A DNA stretch of 64,000 nucleotides from Halalkalibacter oceani (GTDB lineage Bacteria > Bacillota > Bacilli > Bacillales > Bacillaceae_D): contig NZ_JAMBOL010000005.1 of assembly GCF_023715605.1 (NCBI RefSeq), positions 1 through 64,000 of the forward strand. The letters run 5' to 3'. This document shows positions 45,401 through 52,802 of the stretch, piece after piece. Made by a program: the position numbers and the translations under genes. The notes beneath the pieces are model-generated. The model was not told the DNA's origin. It did no database searches and saw only the letters and a program-made list of their open reading frames with translations. How positions within the stretch are numbered: position 1 is the stretch's first letter; the number at the start of each line of letters is the position of its first letter.

Positions 45401-46936
45401 CGTTTTGATGAAAGCAGCATGAAACGCGGCTTTACTCAAAAGCCGGTAACGTCTAATCCGCTTCCAAATGAGTCGGATACGTCTAAAACAGAAATCAAGG
45501 CAGATAAAGGTGGTACGATCAAGTTTAACGGGGCTGAAATTAGGATTCCTAAGGATGCCTTTGGGCGCGACCTGGTCATCTCCGTTGAAAAAGTAACAAG
45601 ACGAAGTAATCTTCCACTGCCGGCTCAGATGAAATTTGTGAGTGATGTTTTGGAGATTACAAAGGATCGTAGTGGAAACTTTAGCAAGGAAGTGACAATT
45701 GCGATTCCATATGACAAAAAGGAAGTTGATTTTGACAAAGCTGATCTTGCCATTTACTGGCTGAACGAAAGAACAGATGAATGGATCAAGCTTGACAACG
45801 TCCGCATTGATCGCCAAAAAGGCATCGTAAGCGGCGACGTTGATCACTTTACGAAATTCGCCGTTTTAGCGACAGAAAAGCAGGTTGATGAGGAGCAAGA
45901 GGAAGAAACAGAACAACCTCAACCACCTCAGCAGCCGGGACAATCTGTCGAGCTTGCGGATATTCGCGGACACTGGGCCGAGGAAGCGATTCGGACTTTA
46001 GTCGAAGCGGGAGCCGTTCAAGGCTATGGAAATGGTGAGTTTAGACCGAACAATACGGTTACGAGAGCTGAATTTGCGAAAATTCTTGTCGAAGCGTTTG
46101 ATCTGACTGCTGATACCGAGGTTATTTTCCCGGACACGGCTCAGCATTGGGCGAGAGAAGCGGTTGCGGTTGCGGCAGGAGCCGGAATTGTGACCGGATA
46201 TAGTGAAGCCCGTTTTGGACCAAATGACAGAATTACGCGCGAGCAAATGGCGGTCATGATCGCCCGCACGCTGAACGTGAATGCTGAACAAGCGGCGCTG
46301 AACTTTGTTGATGCTGGGCAAATTGCCCTGTGGGCTAAAGAGGCGGTGGCGACAGCAGAGAGTCATCAAATCATTCAAGGCTACCCGAATAATCGCTTTG
46401 CGCCAAAGGGCCAGGCGACGCGGGCAGAAGCGGTTACCGTGATCGTTAAAGCGTTGCAGCTTGAAGATGACAGCACGCCGTCTGACCCGGAGCAGCCTGG
46501 AGAGTCCGAAGAGCCGGCTGAACCTGAACAACCAGGGGAGCCAGTGGAATCAGACTTCGCCGACGGGGAGTATGAGATCGGATTTACGTTCTTCAAGGAT
46601 GGGACAAATGAGGTTTCCGTCATGGACGACTATACGGAAAAGCCGGCAACGCTGTTTGTGGAAGATGGCAAGTATGAACTGCATCTGACATTAACGAACA
46701 GCAGCTGGACGAGAGAATTCAAAGTCGAGCAAGATGGCGCTTACGTTGATGCGAGAGTCGTGACAAGCGATTCGCAAGCCGACACACGCGTCGTCGCGTT
46801 TCCAGTAGCGGACCTTGACGAGAAGATTAATGTCTTTACCCATGTGATCGTCACCGGAATCCCAGGATTTAATTATGACAATGAATACACGGTACAGCTT
46901 GAGCTGGATCGTGACAGTGTAGATCCAGTTTCATAA
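42479..46936 (+). CDS. Giant S-layer-type protein with six NEAT domains and three SLH domains
   Basis: The 1485-residue secreted protein has a signal peptide (to SIALA, about residue 29), NEAT1 (36-155), a linker of six 14-residue repeats (164-247), NEAT2 (255-375), a Pro/Gly/Glu linker, NEAT3 (414-529), NEAT4 (531-647), a beta-rich region, an FN3-like domain (771-858), NEAT5 (867-982), a ZU5-like domain (1001-1134), three SLH domains (1159-1330) and NEAT6 (1360-1485). YxxxY haem pairs occur in NEAT1 (142/146), 2 (362/366), 5 (966/970) and 6 (1466/1470) but not in 3 and 4. SLH domains would hold it on wall polymers; no sortase motif exists. GTG 42479 follows GAGAGGAG. A surface haem collector is inferred. 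Confidence 0.9.
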   Translation: MKRQIKKWVTVFSMLLIVLSTILPSIALAEDSSTLADGEYTIDFTFLKDGTDETSVMDDYTEKPATLLVDDGEYELHLTLTNSEWIKEFKVEQDGDYADADVIKSDTDADTRVVGFPVADLDEKINAFTHVVVTGVPEIPGYDHEYEVQIQLHPDSLDPLVDPSDPGEGSPGTPGEPSDPGEGDPGTPGEPSDPGEGDPSTPGEPSDPGEGDPSTPGEPSDPGEGDPGTPGEPSDPGEGDPGTPADPEEPADPAIADGEYTIDFTFLKDGTDETSVMDGYTEKPATLLVDDGEYELHLTFTNSEWIKEFKVEQDGDYVDAEVIENDTANNKRIVGFPVADLNEKINAFTHVVVTGVPGLPGYDHEYEVQIQLHPDSLDPPSGPTEPGDGGEPGTPGEPTDPGEGEPEDTELPQLEDGAYTVAYAAIRADNDDPSSMDGRFTKPATLLVENGKYYVSFALADTEYITELELQDPDGQWVEFSTKDYEIEEFEIASLADMIDAKVSMRVPMGETVYENTQPFRIAFDPSTVKLADGTYDINYTAIRDDNDTPSSMDSRFAKPATLLVEEGNYYVSFVLANAEYVTGLELQQTDGTWVDFSDNDYQVEEFEIASLSEVIDAKVSMRVPMGGGAVYENTQPFRIAFDQAGIVPRISLALGADGSASFDDTIKDTRFDTSYGGTPFSIIVPAGSNSLSITDLEFQANEMLIEISVGGLGTREVTLILPKPTGLEPEEVGAFHQKGSIWEYREARVDGGHVYVQTNLSAVKLGKKVNVPAGLAGDASGNRVTLQWDAVAGATYELKRIEGGTETVIDNITAETYSENLSYSSSYSYQVRAVEAGHQSAWSPATTVTTEAAPSSGGGGGSDQSDGEYTINYRVLKDGTNETSIMQDYTVRPAKLTEQNGRQYITITLKNSSWIPVFRVTKNGGSASVVSRNNSADTRDVRFEVYDLSKDVDVYTEVDVPALNYSGKYDVQFRFDESSMKRGFTQKPVTSNPLPNESDTSKTEIKADKGGTIKFNGAEIRIPKDAFGRDLVISVEKVTRRSNLPLPAQMKFVSDVLEITKDRSGNFSKEVTIAIPYDKKEVDFDKADLAIYWLNERTDEWIKLDNVRIDRQKGIVSGDVDHFTKFAVLATEKQVDEEQEEETEQPQPPQQPGQSVELADIRGHWAEEAIRTLVEAGAVQGYGNGEFRPNNTVTRAEFAKILVEAFDLTADTEVIFPDTAQHWAREAVAVAAGAGIVTGYSEARFGPNDRITREQMAVMIARTLNVNAEQAALNFVDAGQIALWAKEAVATAESHQIIQGYPNNRFAPKGQATRAEAVTVIVKALQLEDDSTPSDPEQPGESEEPAEPEQPGEPVESDFADGEYEIGFTFFKDGTNEVSVMDDYTEKPATLFVEDGKYELHLTLTNSSWTREFKVEQDGAYVDARVVTSDSQADTRVVAFPVADLDEKINVFTHVIVTGIPGFNYDNEYTVQLELDRDSVDPVS
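42584..43618 (+). repeat. Tandem near-identical NEAT1/NEAT2 coding duplication (660-bp offset)
   Basis: The segment 42584-42958 recurs at 43244-43618 with very few changes (for example GATGACTACACC versus GACGGCTACACC), mostly in the third quarter where codons for the DAD/NNK loop differ. Exact 660-base spacing keeps the frame. This implies a recent internal duplication together with the repeat linker. Confidence 0.88.
42968..43219 (+). repeat. Six 42-bp coding tandem repeats
   Basis: Six consecutive 42-base units encode variants of SDPGEGDPGTPGEP (third and fourth copies have PST; the last ends PADP). The array forms a stiff, acidic Pro/Gly-rich spacer between NEAT1 and NEAT2 and is prone to copy-number change. 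Confidence 0.95.
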
Positions 46937-46951
46937 AAAAAGGATTGAATT

Positions 46952-46977
46952 GCCTCAAGGGAGTTGACCTTTGAGGC
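46952..46977 (+). other. Hairpin between the two NEAT genes
   Basis: GCCTCAA (46952-46958) pairs with TTGAGGC (46971-46977) in the 71-base gap. No T tract follows, so it may serve as an RNA-stability or weak attenuation element within the operon. Confidence 0.45.
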
Positions 46978-47007
46978 CGTTCATCCGCTTGGGAAAGGAG
47001 AATGAGA

Positions 47008-47874
47008 ATGAATAAGAGGCTATCTGCAATGATTGTGACAGTTTTCAGCTTGTTTGTTTTGTCATTATCGGTAAGTGCACAGGCGGTCAGCGAGCTGGAA
47101 GAGGGGACGTACTCGATTGACTTTCTTGTAGTAAAGGCTGGCGAGAATGAGCAATCAATGATGAATGATTACGTTGAAAAACCGGGCACGTTAACTGTGC
47201 GCGACGGAAAAGCATATGTGTCGTTTACGTTAACGGACAGCAAATCGATTACCGGCTTTAAAGTAAACCAAAATGGCGTGCTGACAGATGCCAACGTCAT
47301 TTCACAAAACGAGGCAGCCAATACAAGGTCTGTGGAATTCGAGGTGACCAGTTTTGCGGCGCCCATTGAGGCGTGGGTCAGTGTGTACATGAATTTGCCT
47401 GGATTTTTGTATGACGCTGATTACGATATCCGCATTCAGCTTGACGAGACATCCATCCGACCGGCAACACCTTCATCACCACCCCCTTCAGCTCAACCGA
47501 ACGGAGATGTGATCGTCCTTCATATTAACTCAAAAGCAGTGACCTCAAACGGTGCCCAGCATCAGCTGCTCGCAGCACCCTATGTCAAGAGCAACCGGAC
47601 ACTCGTTCCATTACGGTTTATTAGCGAGCATTTAGGCGCAGACGTGAAGTGGAATGGCAGTGAACGCAGTGTAACGGTCACCGTTGATGGAAAAACGCTT
47701 GTTCTTCATGAAGGAAGTCAGGTGATTCAAGTGAACGGGGCCCGGCACACAATTGAAGCAGCGCCGGAAATCAAGCAAGGAACTACTTTTGTTCCACTTC
47801 GTTTTATTTCCGAGCAATTAGGAGCGACAGTTGAGTGGAATCAGACTCAGCAACGGGTCACGATTCGAAACTAA
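47008..47874 (+). CDS. Secreted NEAT protein with copper-amine-oxidase-N-like repeats
   Basis: The 288-residue protein has a signal peptide (to VSAQA, about residue 26), one NEAT domain (about 28-150) with haem marks MMNDY and YDADY, a Pro/Ser linker, and a C-terminal copper-amine-oxidase-N-like domain with two copies of the RTLVPLRFISEHLGADVKWN type motif (second copy TTFVPLRFISEQLGATVEWN). That domain is common in secreted Bacillales and Clostridia proteins and may bind cell wall or self-associate. There is no SLH or sorting signal, so it is soluble or loosely bound, perhaps a hemophore. GAAAGGAG fits ATG 47008 better than ATG 47002. Confidence 0.87.
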   Translation: MNKRLSAMIVTVFSLFVLSLSVSAQAVSELEEGTYSIDFLVVKAGENEQSMMNDYVEKPGTLTVRDGKAYVSFTLTDSKSITGFKVNQNGVLTDANVISQNEAANTRSVEFEVTSFAAPIEAWVSVYMNLPGFLYDADYDIRIQLDETSIRPATPSSPPPSAQPNGDVIVLHINSKAVTSNGAQHQLLAAPYVKSNRTLVPLRFISEHLGADVKWNGSERSVTVTVDGKTLVLHEGSQVIQVNGARHTIEAAPEIKQGTTFVPLRFISEQLGATVEWNQTQQRVTIRN

Positions 47875-47904
47875 TTTTGAACAAATCAGATAGGGGGATT
47901 CGCG

Positions 47905-48813
47905 GTGAATAAAACGATTTCGGCTTTTCTTCTCTGTCTCCTGCTCGTTGCCCTTGCCGCATGCTCGGCTCAAGGAAGTGGGACAGAGCATGCGGATGGT
48001 GAAGCGGAAAAGGAGATCACAGAAGGAGAGCAGGAACCACGAATCATATCGACGACAGTGGCGATCACGGAAATTATGGACGAACTGGAGCTTGATTTGG
48101 TTGGCGTGCCAACAAGCTATAAGGAACTGCCATCACGCTATGACGGGGTGCAGGAGGTTGGCAATGTCAAAACGCCTGATTTGGAAATGATCCGGGCGCT
48201 GAATCCGACGGAAGTGTTGTCGGTTTCGACATTGGAGTACGATTTGCGACCGGTGTTTGAGGAGGTCGGCATTGAGGCCAAATTTGTTGAACTGGACAGC
48301 CTTCAGGAAATGCTCGATTCGATAACCGGGCTGGGAGAGGCTTATGAACGCGAGGCTCAGGCTGCGGAGATCGTCACGAGGCTGGAGGAAAAAGTCGCAG
48401 ACATTCAGGAGCAGACCGCGCAAAATGAGCCGCCGACCGTCTTGATTTTGCTCGGTATTCCCGGCAGTTATTTAGTCGCAACGGAGCACTCATACATCGG
48501 TGATCTCGTTAAACTGAGCGGCGGAATCAATGTTGTGACTGGAGAGAGCGTGGAATATGTCGCCTCAAACACCGAATATTTGCAGCAGTCGAATCCTGAT
48601 GTTATTTTGCGTGCGGCTCACGGCATGCCAGAGGAAGTCGTCGAGATGTTTGATCAGGAATTTAAACAAAATGATATTTGGAAGCATTTTGATGCGGTGA
48701 AAAATGGCCGGGTCTATGATCTTGAAGAAGAGCTGTTTGGCACGACTGCCAATCTGGCTGCCGCCGAAGCGCTCGATGAACTGATCGAAATGCTCTATCC
48801 GTCTCAGCGATGA
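47905..48813 (+). CDS. isdE: Haem-binding lipoprotein of the IsdE type
   Basis: The 302-residue lipoprotein has lipobox ALAAC (about residue 20) and an IsdE-like binding domain: LVGVPTSYKELPSRYDGVQEVGN, TEVLSVSTLEYDL and RAAHGMPEEVVEMFDQEF, whose His matches the haem-ligand His of IsdE. The Met ligand of S. aureus IsdE, expected just before the TPD of VGNVKTPDLEM, is not visible at that place. It should receive haem from the IsdC-like NEAT protein and feed IsdF. The start is GTG 47905 after GGGGG. Confidence 0.88.
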   Translation: MNKTISAFLLCLLLVALAACSAQGSGTEHADGEAEKEITEGEQEPRIISTTVAITEIMDELELDLVGVPTSYKELPSRYDGVQEVGNVKTPDLEMIRALNPTEVLSVSTLEYDLRPVFEEVGIEAKFVELDSLQEMLDSITGLGEAYEREAQAAEIVTRLEEKVADIQEQTAQNEPPTVLILLGIPGSYLVATEHSYIGDLVKLSGGINVVTGESVEYVASNTEYLQQSNPDVILRAAHGMPEEVVEMFDQEFKQNDIWKHFDAVKNGRVYDLEEELFGTTANLAAAEALDELIEMLYPSQR

Positions 48814-48840
48814 TTTTTTAGAGAAAATAGGTGAAGAGCT

Positions 48841-49824
48841 TTGCAAAAACAGAAAATCATTTGGAGCTTTGTCTCTGTCAGCTGCCTGCTCGTTGTCGTT
48901 AGCCTTTTTTCAGCGACGACGGGCAGCCTGCAAGTTACGATTACGGAACTGATTAAAGGGTTCATTTCTGAACCGAATGAGACGGTGCTCATTATTAAGG
49001 ATTTGCGTTTTCCGCGGATTATTATTTCTTTATTCACAGGGGCAGCACTCGCCGTTTCCGGCGTTCTGCTGCAGGCAGTCATGCGGAACCCGCTGGCCGA
49101 AGCGGGAATTATCGGCGTTGCGGCGGGAAGCAGGTTTGTGTTCCTGTTAATTGTCACCGCTTATCCGATGACGTTTTTTTATGCGCCATTGTTCGCCTTT
49201 ATCGGCGGAGCGCTGGCCTGCTTTTTAGTGTACGCTTTTTCCTGGAAATCAGGGCTGAGCCCGCTGCGGATGATTCTTGTCGGGGTCGCGGTAAACGCGG
49301 TGTTCACCGGCTTAAACCAGTCTTTCATCTACTTCGTCGGCTATTCGAGCGTCACTCATGCGACAGTCTCCAGCCTGGCGATGAAAACATGGAGTGAGGT
49401 TGACCTCGTTCTGATCTATGGCTCGCTCGGTTTGATCCTTTCTCTCTTTTTGACGACGTGGTGCAATGTGCTGGCGTTACAGGATAAAACGGCGCGAAAT
49501 CTCGGCTTTCAATTAAGTAGGCTGCGGCTGATTATTTCAGCAGTCGCCGTGCTGCTGGCGGCGGTCGCGACAGCCGTTGCCGGAGTGATTGCTTTTGTTG
49601 GCTTGCTCGTGCCACATATTGCCCGGCAGATTGTCGGCACAGACCATAAAGTACTGATTCCTTTTTCAGCGTTGGCCGGGGCGCTGCTCGTCCTGACAGC
49701 CGATACACTCGGGCGGCTCGTCATTGCGCCGAATGAAATTCCCGCCTCAATCATTATGGCTGTCATCGGCGGACCGTTTTTAATCTTTATGCTAAGAAAG
49801 AGTGATCGCATCCATGGAAGCTAA
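48841..49824 (+). CDS. isdF: Haem importer permease IsdF
   Basis: The 327-residue FecCD-type permease has about nine hydrophobic segments and the family stretches LRFPRIIISLFTGAALAVSGVLLQAVMRNPLAEAGIIGVAAGS, GLSPLRMILVGVAVNA and AGVIAFVGLLVPHIARQIVG. It starts with TTG 48841 after AGGTGAAG. It is clearly paralogous to the permease at 38524 but distinct, so the island has two complete importers. It overlaps the ATPase gene by 11 bases. Confidence 0.88.
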   Translation: MQKQKIIWSFVSVSCLLVVVSLFSATTGSLQVTITELIKGFISEPNETVLIIKDLRFPRIIISLFTGAALAVSGVLLQAVMRNPLAEAGIIGVAAGSRFVFLLIVTAYPMTFFYAPLFAFIGGALACFLVYAFSWKSGLSPLRMILVGVAVNAVFTGLNQSFIYFVGYSSVTHATVSSLAMKTWSEVDLVLIYGSLGLILSLFLTTWCNVLALQDKTARNLGFQLSRLRLIISAVAVLLAAVATAVAGVIAFVGLLVPHIARQIVGTDHKVLIPFSALAGALLVLTADTLGRLVIAPNEIPASIIMAVIGGPFLIFMLRKSDRIHGS

Positions 49825-50584
49825 AGAGATTACATTTTCATATGATGAGAAAACAGCGCAGTTAACGAATGTCAGCTGCGAAATTGAACAGGGAAAGGTG
49901 ACGACGATTATCGGTCCGAACGGAAGCGGAAAGTCGACGTTGCTTGGCGTTCTTTCAAAAAGCTATTTGCCTCAGGGCGGGCAAATTCTGTTAGACGGCA
50001 AAACGCTGAACCAATACAAACCGAAGGAGCTGGCAAAAAAATTGGCCGTCGTTCACCAGCAGAACGATGCCCCGGTTGACATGACGGTCGAGAAGCTGAC
50101 GAGTTTTGGCCGTTTGGCGCACCGACGTTTTTTGACGCCGCAGCATGACGAGGACGACGCAGCGATTGACTGGGCGCTGGCATGTACGAACCTGACGGAA
50201 AAACGGGAAAAAACGATCACGCAGCTGTCGGGAGGGGAGCGGCAACGCGTCTGGATTGCGATGGCGCTCGCCCAGAAAACACCGATCCTGTTTCTCGATG
50301 AACCGACCACCTATTTAGATATGTACTTTCAATTTGAAATTTTGGAGCTTGTCAAAAGCTTAAACGAGCGCCACGGACTGACGATTGTCATGGTGCTGCA
50401 TGACGTTAATCAGGCGATTCGCTACAGCGACCGCTTAATCGTGATGAAAGCAGGGGAGATCATCCTTGAAGGAACGCCGGAGGAGATGCTGACGGCTGAG
50501 ATGTTTAAAGCGGTTTATGGAGTTGACGTATTGATTAAAGAAGACGAAGAAATGGGTCTGTTTGTCGTGCCGAAAGGAATTTAG
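49814..50584 (+). CDS. ATPase of the second haem importer
   Basis: The 256-residue ATPase has Walker A GPNGSGKST, signature LSGGERQRVWIAM, Walker B ILFLDEPTTYLDM and VLHDVNQAIRYSD, like the FecE/HmuV group and the first ATPase of the island. In S. aureus the Isd importer borrows FhuC as its ATPase; here a dedicated subunit follows isdF. ATG 49814 lies 11 bases inside isdF; GTG 49802 is an alternative. Confidence 0.88.
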   Translation: MEAKEITFSYDEKTAQLTNVSCEIEQGKVTTIIGPNGSGKSTLLGVLSKSYLPQGGQILLDGKTLNQYKPKELAKKLAVVHQQNDAPVDMTVEKLTSFGRLAHRRFLTPQHDEDDAAIDWALACTNLTEKREKTITQLSGGERQRVWIAMALAQKTPILFLDEPTTYLDMYFQFEILELVKSLNERHGLTIVMVLHDVNQAIRYSDRLIVMKAGEIILEGTPEEMLTAEMFKAVYGVDVLIKEDEEMGLFVVPKGI

Positions 50585-50593
50585 GGGGAGCGT

Positions 50594-51352
50594 ATGAAGA
50601 AGCTGGCCGGGATATATCAACGTATTGGTATCAGTCTTTGTGTAACGGTAAGCGGATTTTCTCTGTTTCACGTAACGGATGTTTATGTGGAGGGGAAGCA
50701 GAACGAGGTAACGCTGGAAGAAGCGCGACAGCTTTATGAACCGGCGCCGGTACTCCCAGCGGCTGCTCAATCTGAACAAAAGCAGGTTGAGGAGCCACGT
50801 TTTGAAAAGCTGCGGCGCTTGAATGAAGATATCATCGGCTGGATTCAGATTGACGGGACACCGGTCGACTATCCCCTTCTTCAGGCAGCCGACAATGAAA
50901 CGTATTTGTCATTGGACTATAAAGGGGAGAAGCAGCGGGCAGGAAGCATTTTCGTTGATTATCGCAACGCAGCGCCATTGCAGGAGCGCCATACGATTAT
51001 TTACGGCCATCATATGCGCGATGGCTCGATGTTTGCCGGCTTGCAAAAGTTTGTCGAGCCTGACTTTCTGAAACGACATAAAATGTTTACGATTGAGACG
51101 CTGACAGACAGCTATCAGATCGAGATCTTCGCTGTGTACCGGACGACGACCGATTTTTATTATTTAGAGACTGATTTTCACAGCGATGAAGCGTTCCTGT
51201 CTTTCATCGAAGAGATCCAGGCGCGCTCTTTGCATCAAGCTGAAGTTGACATAACTGCTGACGATAAAATCGTCACCTTGTCCACATGCGACTATGTCGC
51301 CGATCCGGCAGACGGGCGTCTTGTCATTCACGGCAAAGTACGGGCTGATTAA
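50594..51352 (+). CDS. srtB: Class B sortase SrtB
   Basis: The 252-residue transpeptidase has an N-terminal membrane anchor (about residues 10-30) and the sortase-B fold with catalytic His139/140 (YGHHMRD), Cys232 (TLSTCDY) and Arg242 (GRLVIHG). The signature GWIQIDGTPVDYPLL is also typical of SrtB. It should cleave the NPKTA motif of the IsdC-like protein and join it to peptidoglycan. GGGGGAG precedes ATG 50594, and it ends the island operon. Confidence 0.93.
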   Translation: MKKLAGIYQRIGISLCVTVSGFSLFHVTDVYVEGKQNEVTLEEARQLYEPAPVLPAAAQSEQKQVEEPRFEKLRRLNEDIIGWIQIDGTPVDYPLLQAADNETYLSLDYKGEKQRAGSIFVDYRNAAPLQERHTIIYGHHMRDGSMFAGLQKFVEPDFLKRHKMFTIETLTDSYQIEIFAVYRTTTDFYYLETDFHSDEAFLSFIEEIQARSLHQAEVDITADDKIVTLSTCDYVADPADGRLVIHGKVRAD

Positions 51353-51452
51353 ACCTTATGTCAGAAATAAGAACGATTATACACATTCTCCCTTTTAGGC
51401 ACATAGACTAAAAAAGGGAAATGGGCTTTTGGAGCGGTAAGGAGGAGAGCCA

Positions 51453-52487
51453 ATGTTTGAGCGGAATGTGTATGACGTATACGGACTCTACTGTGAAGAA
51501 AGGTTTCATGTCGGCATGTACGATGCCTTTGAGGCCGGCGGACAATCCTATATTTTATTGCCGAAAGAAGAGTCGATGCTCAGAGAAGAAGAAATGATTG
51601 CTTTTACTGATTATATGAAATCAATCGGAGATACGACGATCCTTACTCCGTTGCCGACGTTGCGGGGACAGAGAGCGGGTCTGATTGATGGCCAGCTCGT
51701 TTATCTGTGTGCGTTGCCGCCGTTGCTGGAGGAAAGTCAGATGAGGGTGCGCAGCGAGGCCGATCAAGGAGCGCATTTGGCCGCGATTCACTATTACGGC
51801 CGGCAGATGCCCTACGAAGCACGGCAGTACGAGTTTTTCGGTCAATGGCATAAGCTGTGGGAAACGAGGCTTGATCAATTAGAGGGCTGGTATCAGCAGC
51901 TTCTGTATCAAGGACCTCAATCGTATGTGGATGAAGCTTTTTTATTTTCTTTTCCTTATTATATGGGACTGACAGAAAATGCAATTCAATTTGTTGTCGA
52001 TGCGATGCTCGACGATCCGAGCAAAGAACAAGAACGGCCGACGATTTGCCATCGGCGCTACACCGACCATACATGGCTCGTCCTTTCAGAACATGGAGCG
52101 ATTGTCAAACGGCCGACCGAGTTTGTGTATGATCACCCGTGCCGTGATCTCGCTGAATGGATTCGGGATCAGCGGCGTGACCAGCGTTCTTTCTCGTGGA
52201 ATCAAATTGAGAGCTTCCTGACGACCTATGAGCAATATGAGACATTAAGTTCGTATTCGTGGCGGCTTCTATATGCGCGCCTCGTTTTTCCATTGCATTA
52301 TTTTGAAGCTGTCGAAGACTATTATAGCAGTCAGATTCGCGAAGAGCAGATCAGTGCGGGGCAGCATCTCTTTCAATTGCTTGATACGGAAGGGGAAAAC
52401 GAGAAATTCCTTAAAGAATTCGCGGCGTTCATCTTGCCGGCAAAAGCCGGTGGACAGCTGCCGGTCATCGAATGGCTCGCCCAATGA
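51453..52487 (+). CDS. yutH: Spore-coat-associated kinase-fold protein YutH
   Basis: The 344-residue protein matches YutH, a CotS-family spore coat-associated protein with an aminoglycoside-phosphotransferase-like fold: GQSYILLPKEE, LAAIHYYGRQM, TICHRRYTDHTWLV (the catalytic-loop region, in which the usual HGD is replaced by HRRYTD) and a C-terminal ISAGQHLFQLLD helix. Kinase activity is therefore doubtful. GGAGGAG precedes ATG 51453. It marks the right edge of the haem island and precedes hom, as in B. subtilis. Confidence 0.85.
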   Translation: MFERNVYDVYGLYCEERFHVGMYDAFEAGGQSYILLPKEESMLREEEMIAFTDYMKSIGDTTILTPLPTLRGQRAGLIDGQLVYLCALPPLLEESQMRVRSEADQGAHLAAIHYYGRQMPYEARQYEFFGQWHKLWETRLDQLEGWYQQLLYQGPQSYVDEAFLFSFPYYMGLTENAIQFVVDAMLDDPSKEQERPTICHRRYTDHTWLVLSEHGAIVKRPTEFVYDHPCRDLAEWIRDQRRDQRSFSWNQIESFLTTYEQYETLSSYSWRLLYARLVFPLHYFEAVEDYYSSQIREEQISAGQHLFQLLDTEGENEKFLKEFAAFILPAKAGGQLPVIEWLAQ

Positions 52488-52530
52488 ACTGTCCCAATGG
52501 AAGCTGGAGTCAAAAGCAACAAAACGGATA

Positions 52531-52571
52531 ACGCGCAGTGCTTCTTACAAAAGACGCTGGGCGTTTTTTAG
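52531..52571 (+). terminator. Terminator of yutH
   Basis: AACGCGCAG (52531-52539) pairs with CTGGGCGTT (52558-52566), one mismatch, followed by TTTT. The rest of the 315-base gap before hom holds a TATAAT hexamer at 52686-52691 that may be the -10 box of the hom promoter; no good -35 is seen. Confidence 0.72.
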
Positions 52572-52802
52572 TGGAGGAAAGCGCAGGAAAACGGGACGGC
52601 TTTCGTTCTGCACAGCTGCGCCCCTGTCTTTGAAAACAAGAGAGCCGCTTCGCCCGTTGCGTGCGTTTTTTTATAGGGATTTGTGTATAATGAAAAAAAC
52701 AGAAAAATCCTCTTGTGCTATGAGGAGAACAGGTCTATAATGTCCTTTATAGATAAACACATGTTCATTTTAGGTATACATGGTGGAAAAGGAGTGGGGA
52801 GC

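Noticed and set aside
45323-46531. Minus-strand frames of 174 and 177 codons under the C-terminal half of the NEAT-SLH gene
   Set aside because: They have no RBS or family features and mirror the codon bias of the real gene.
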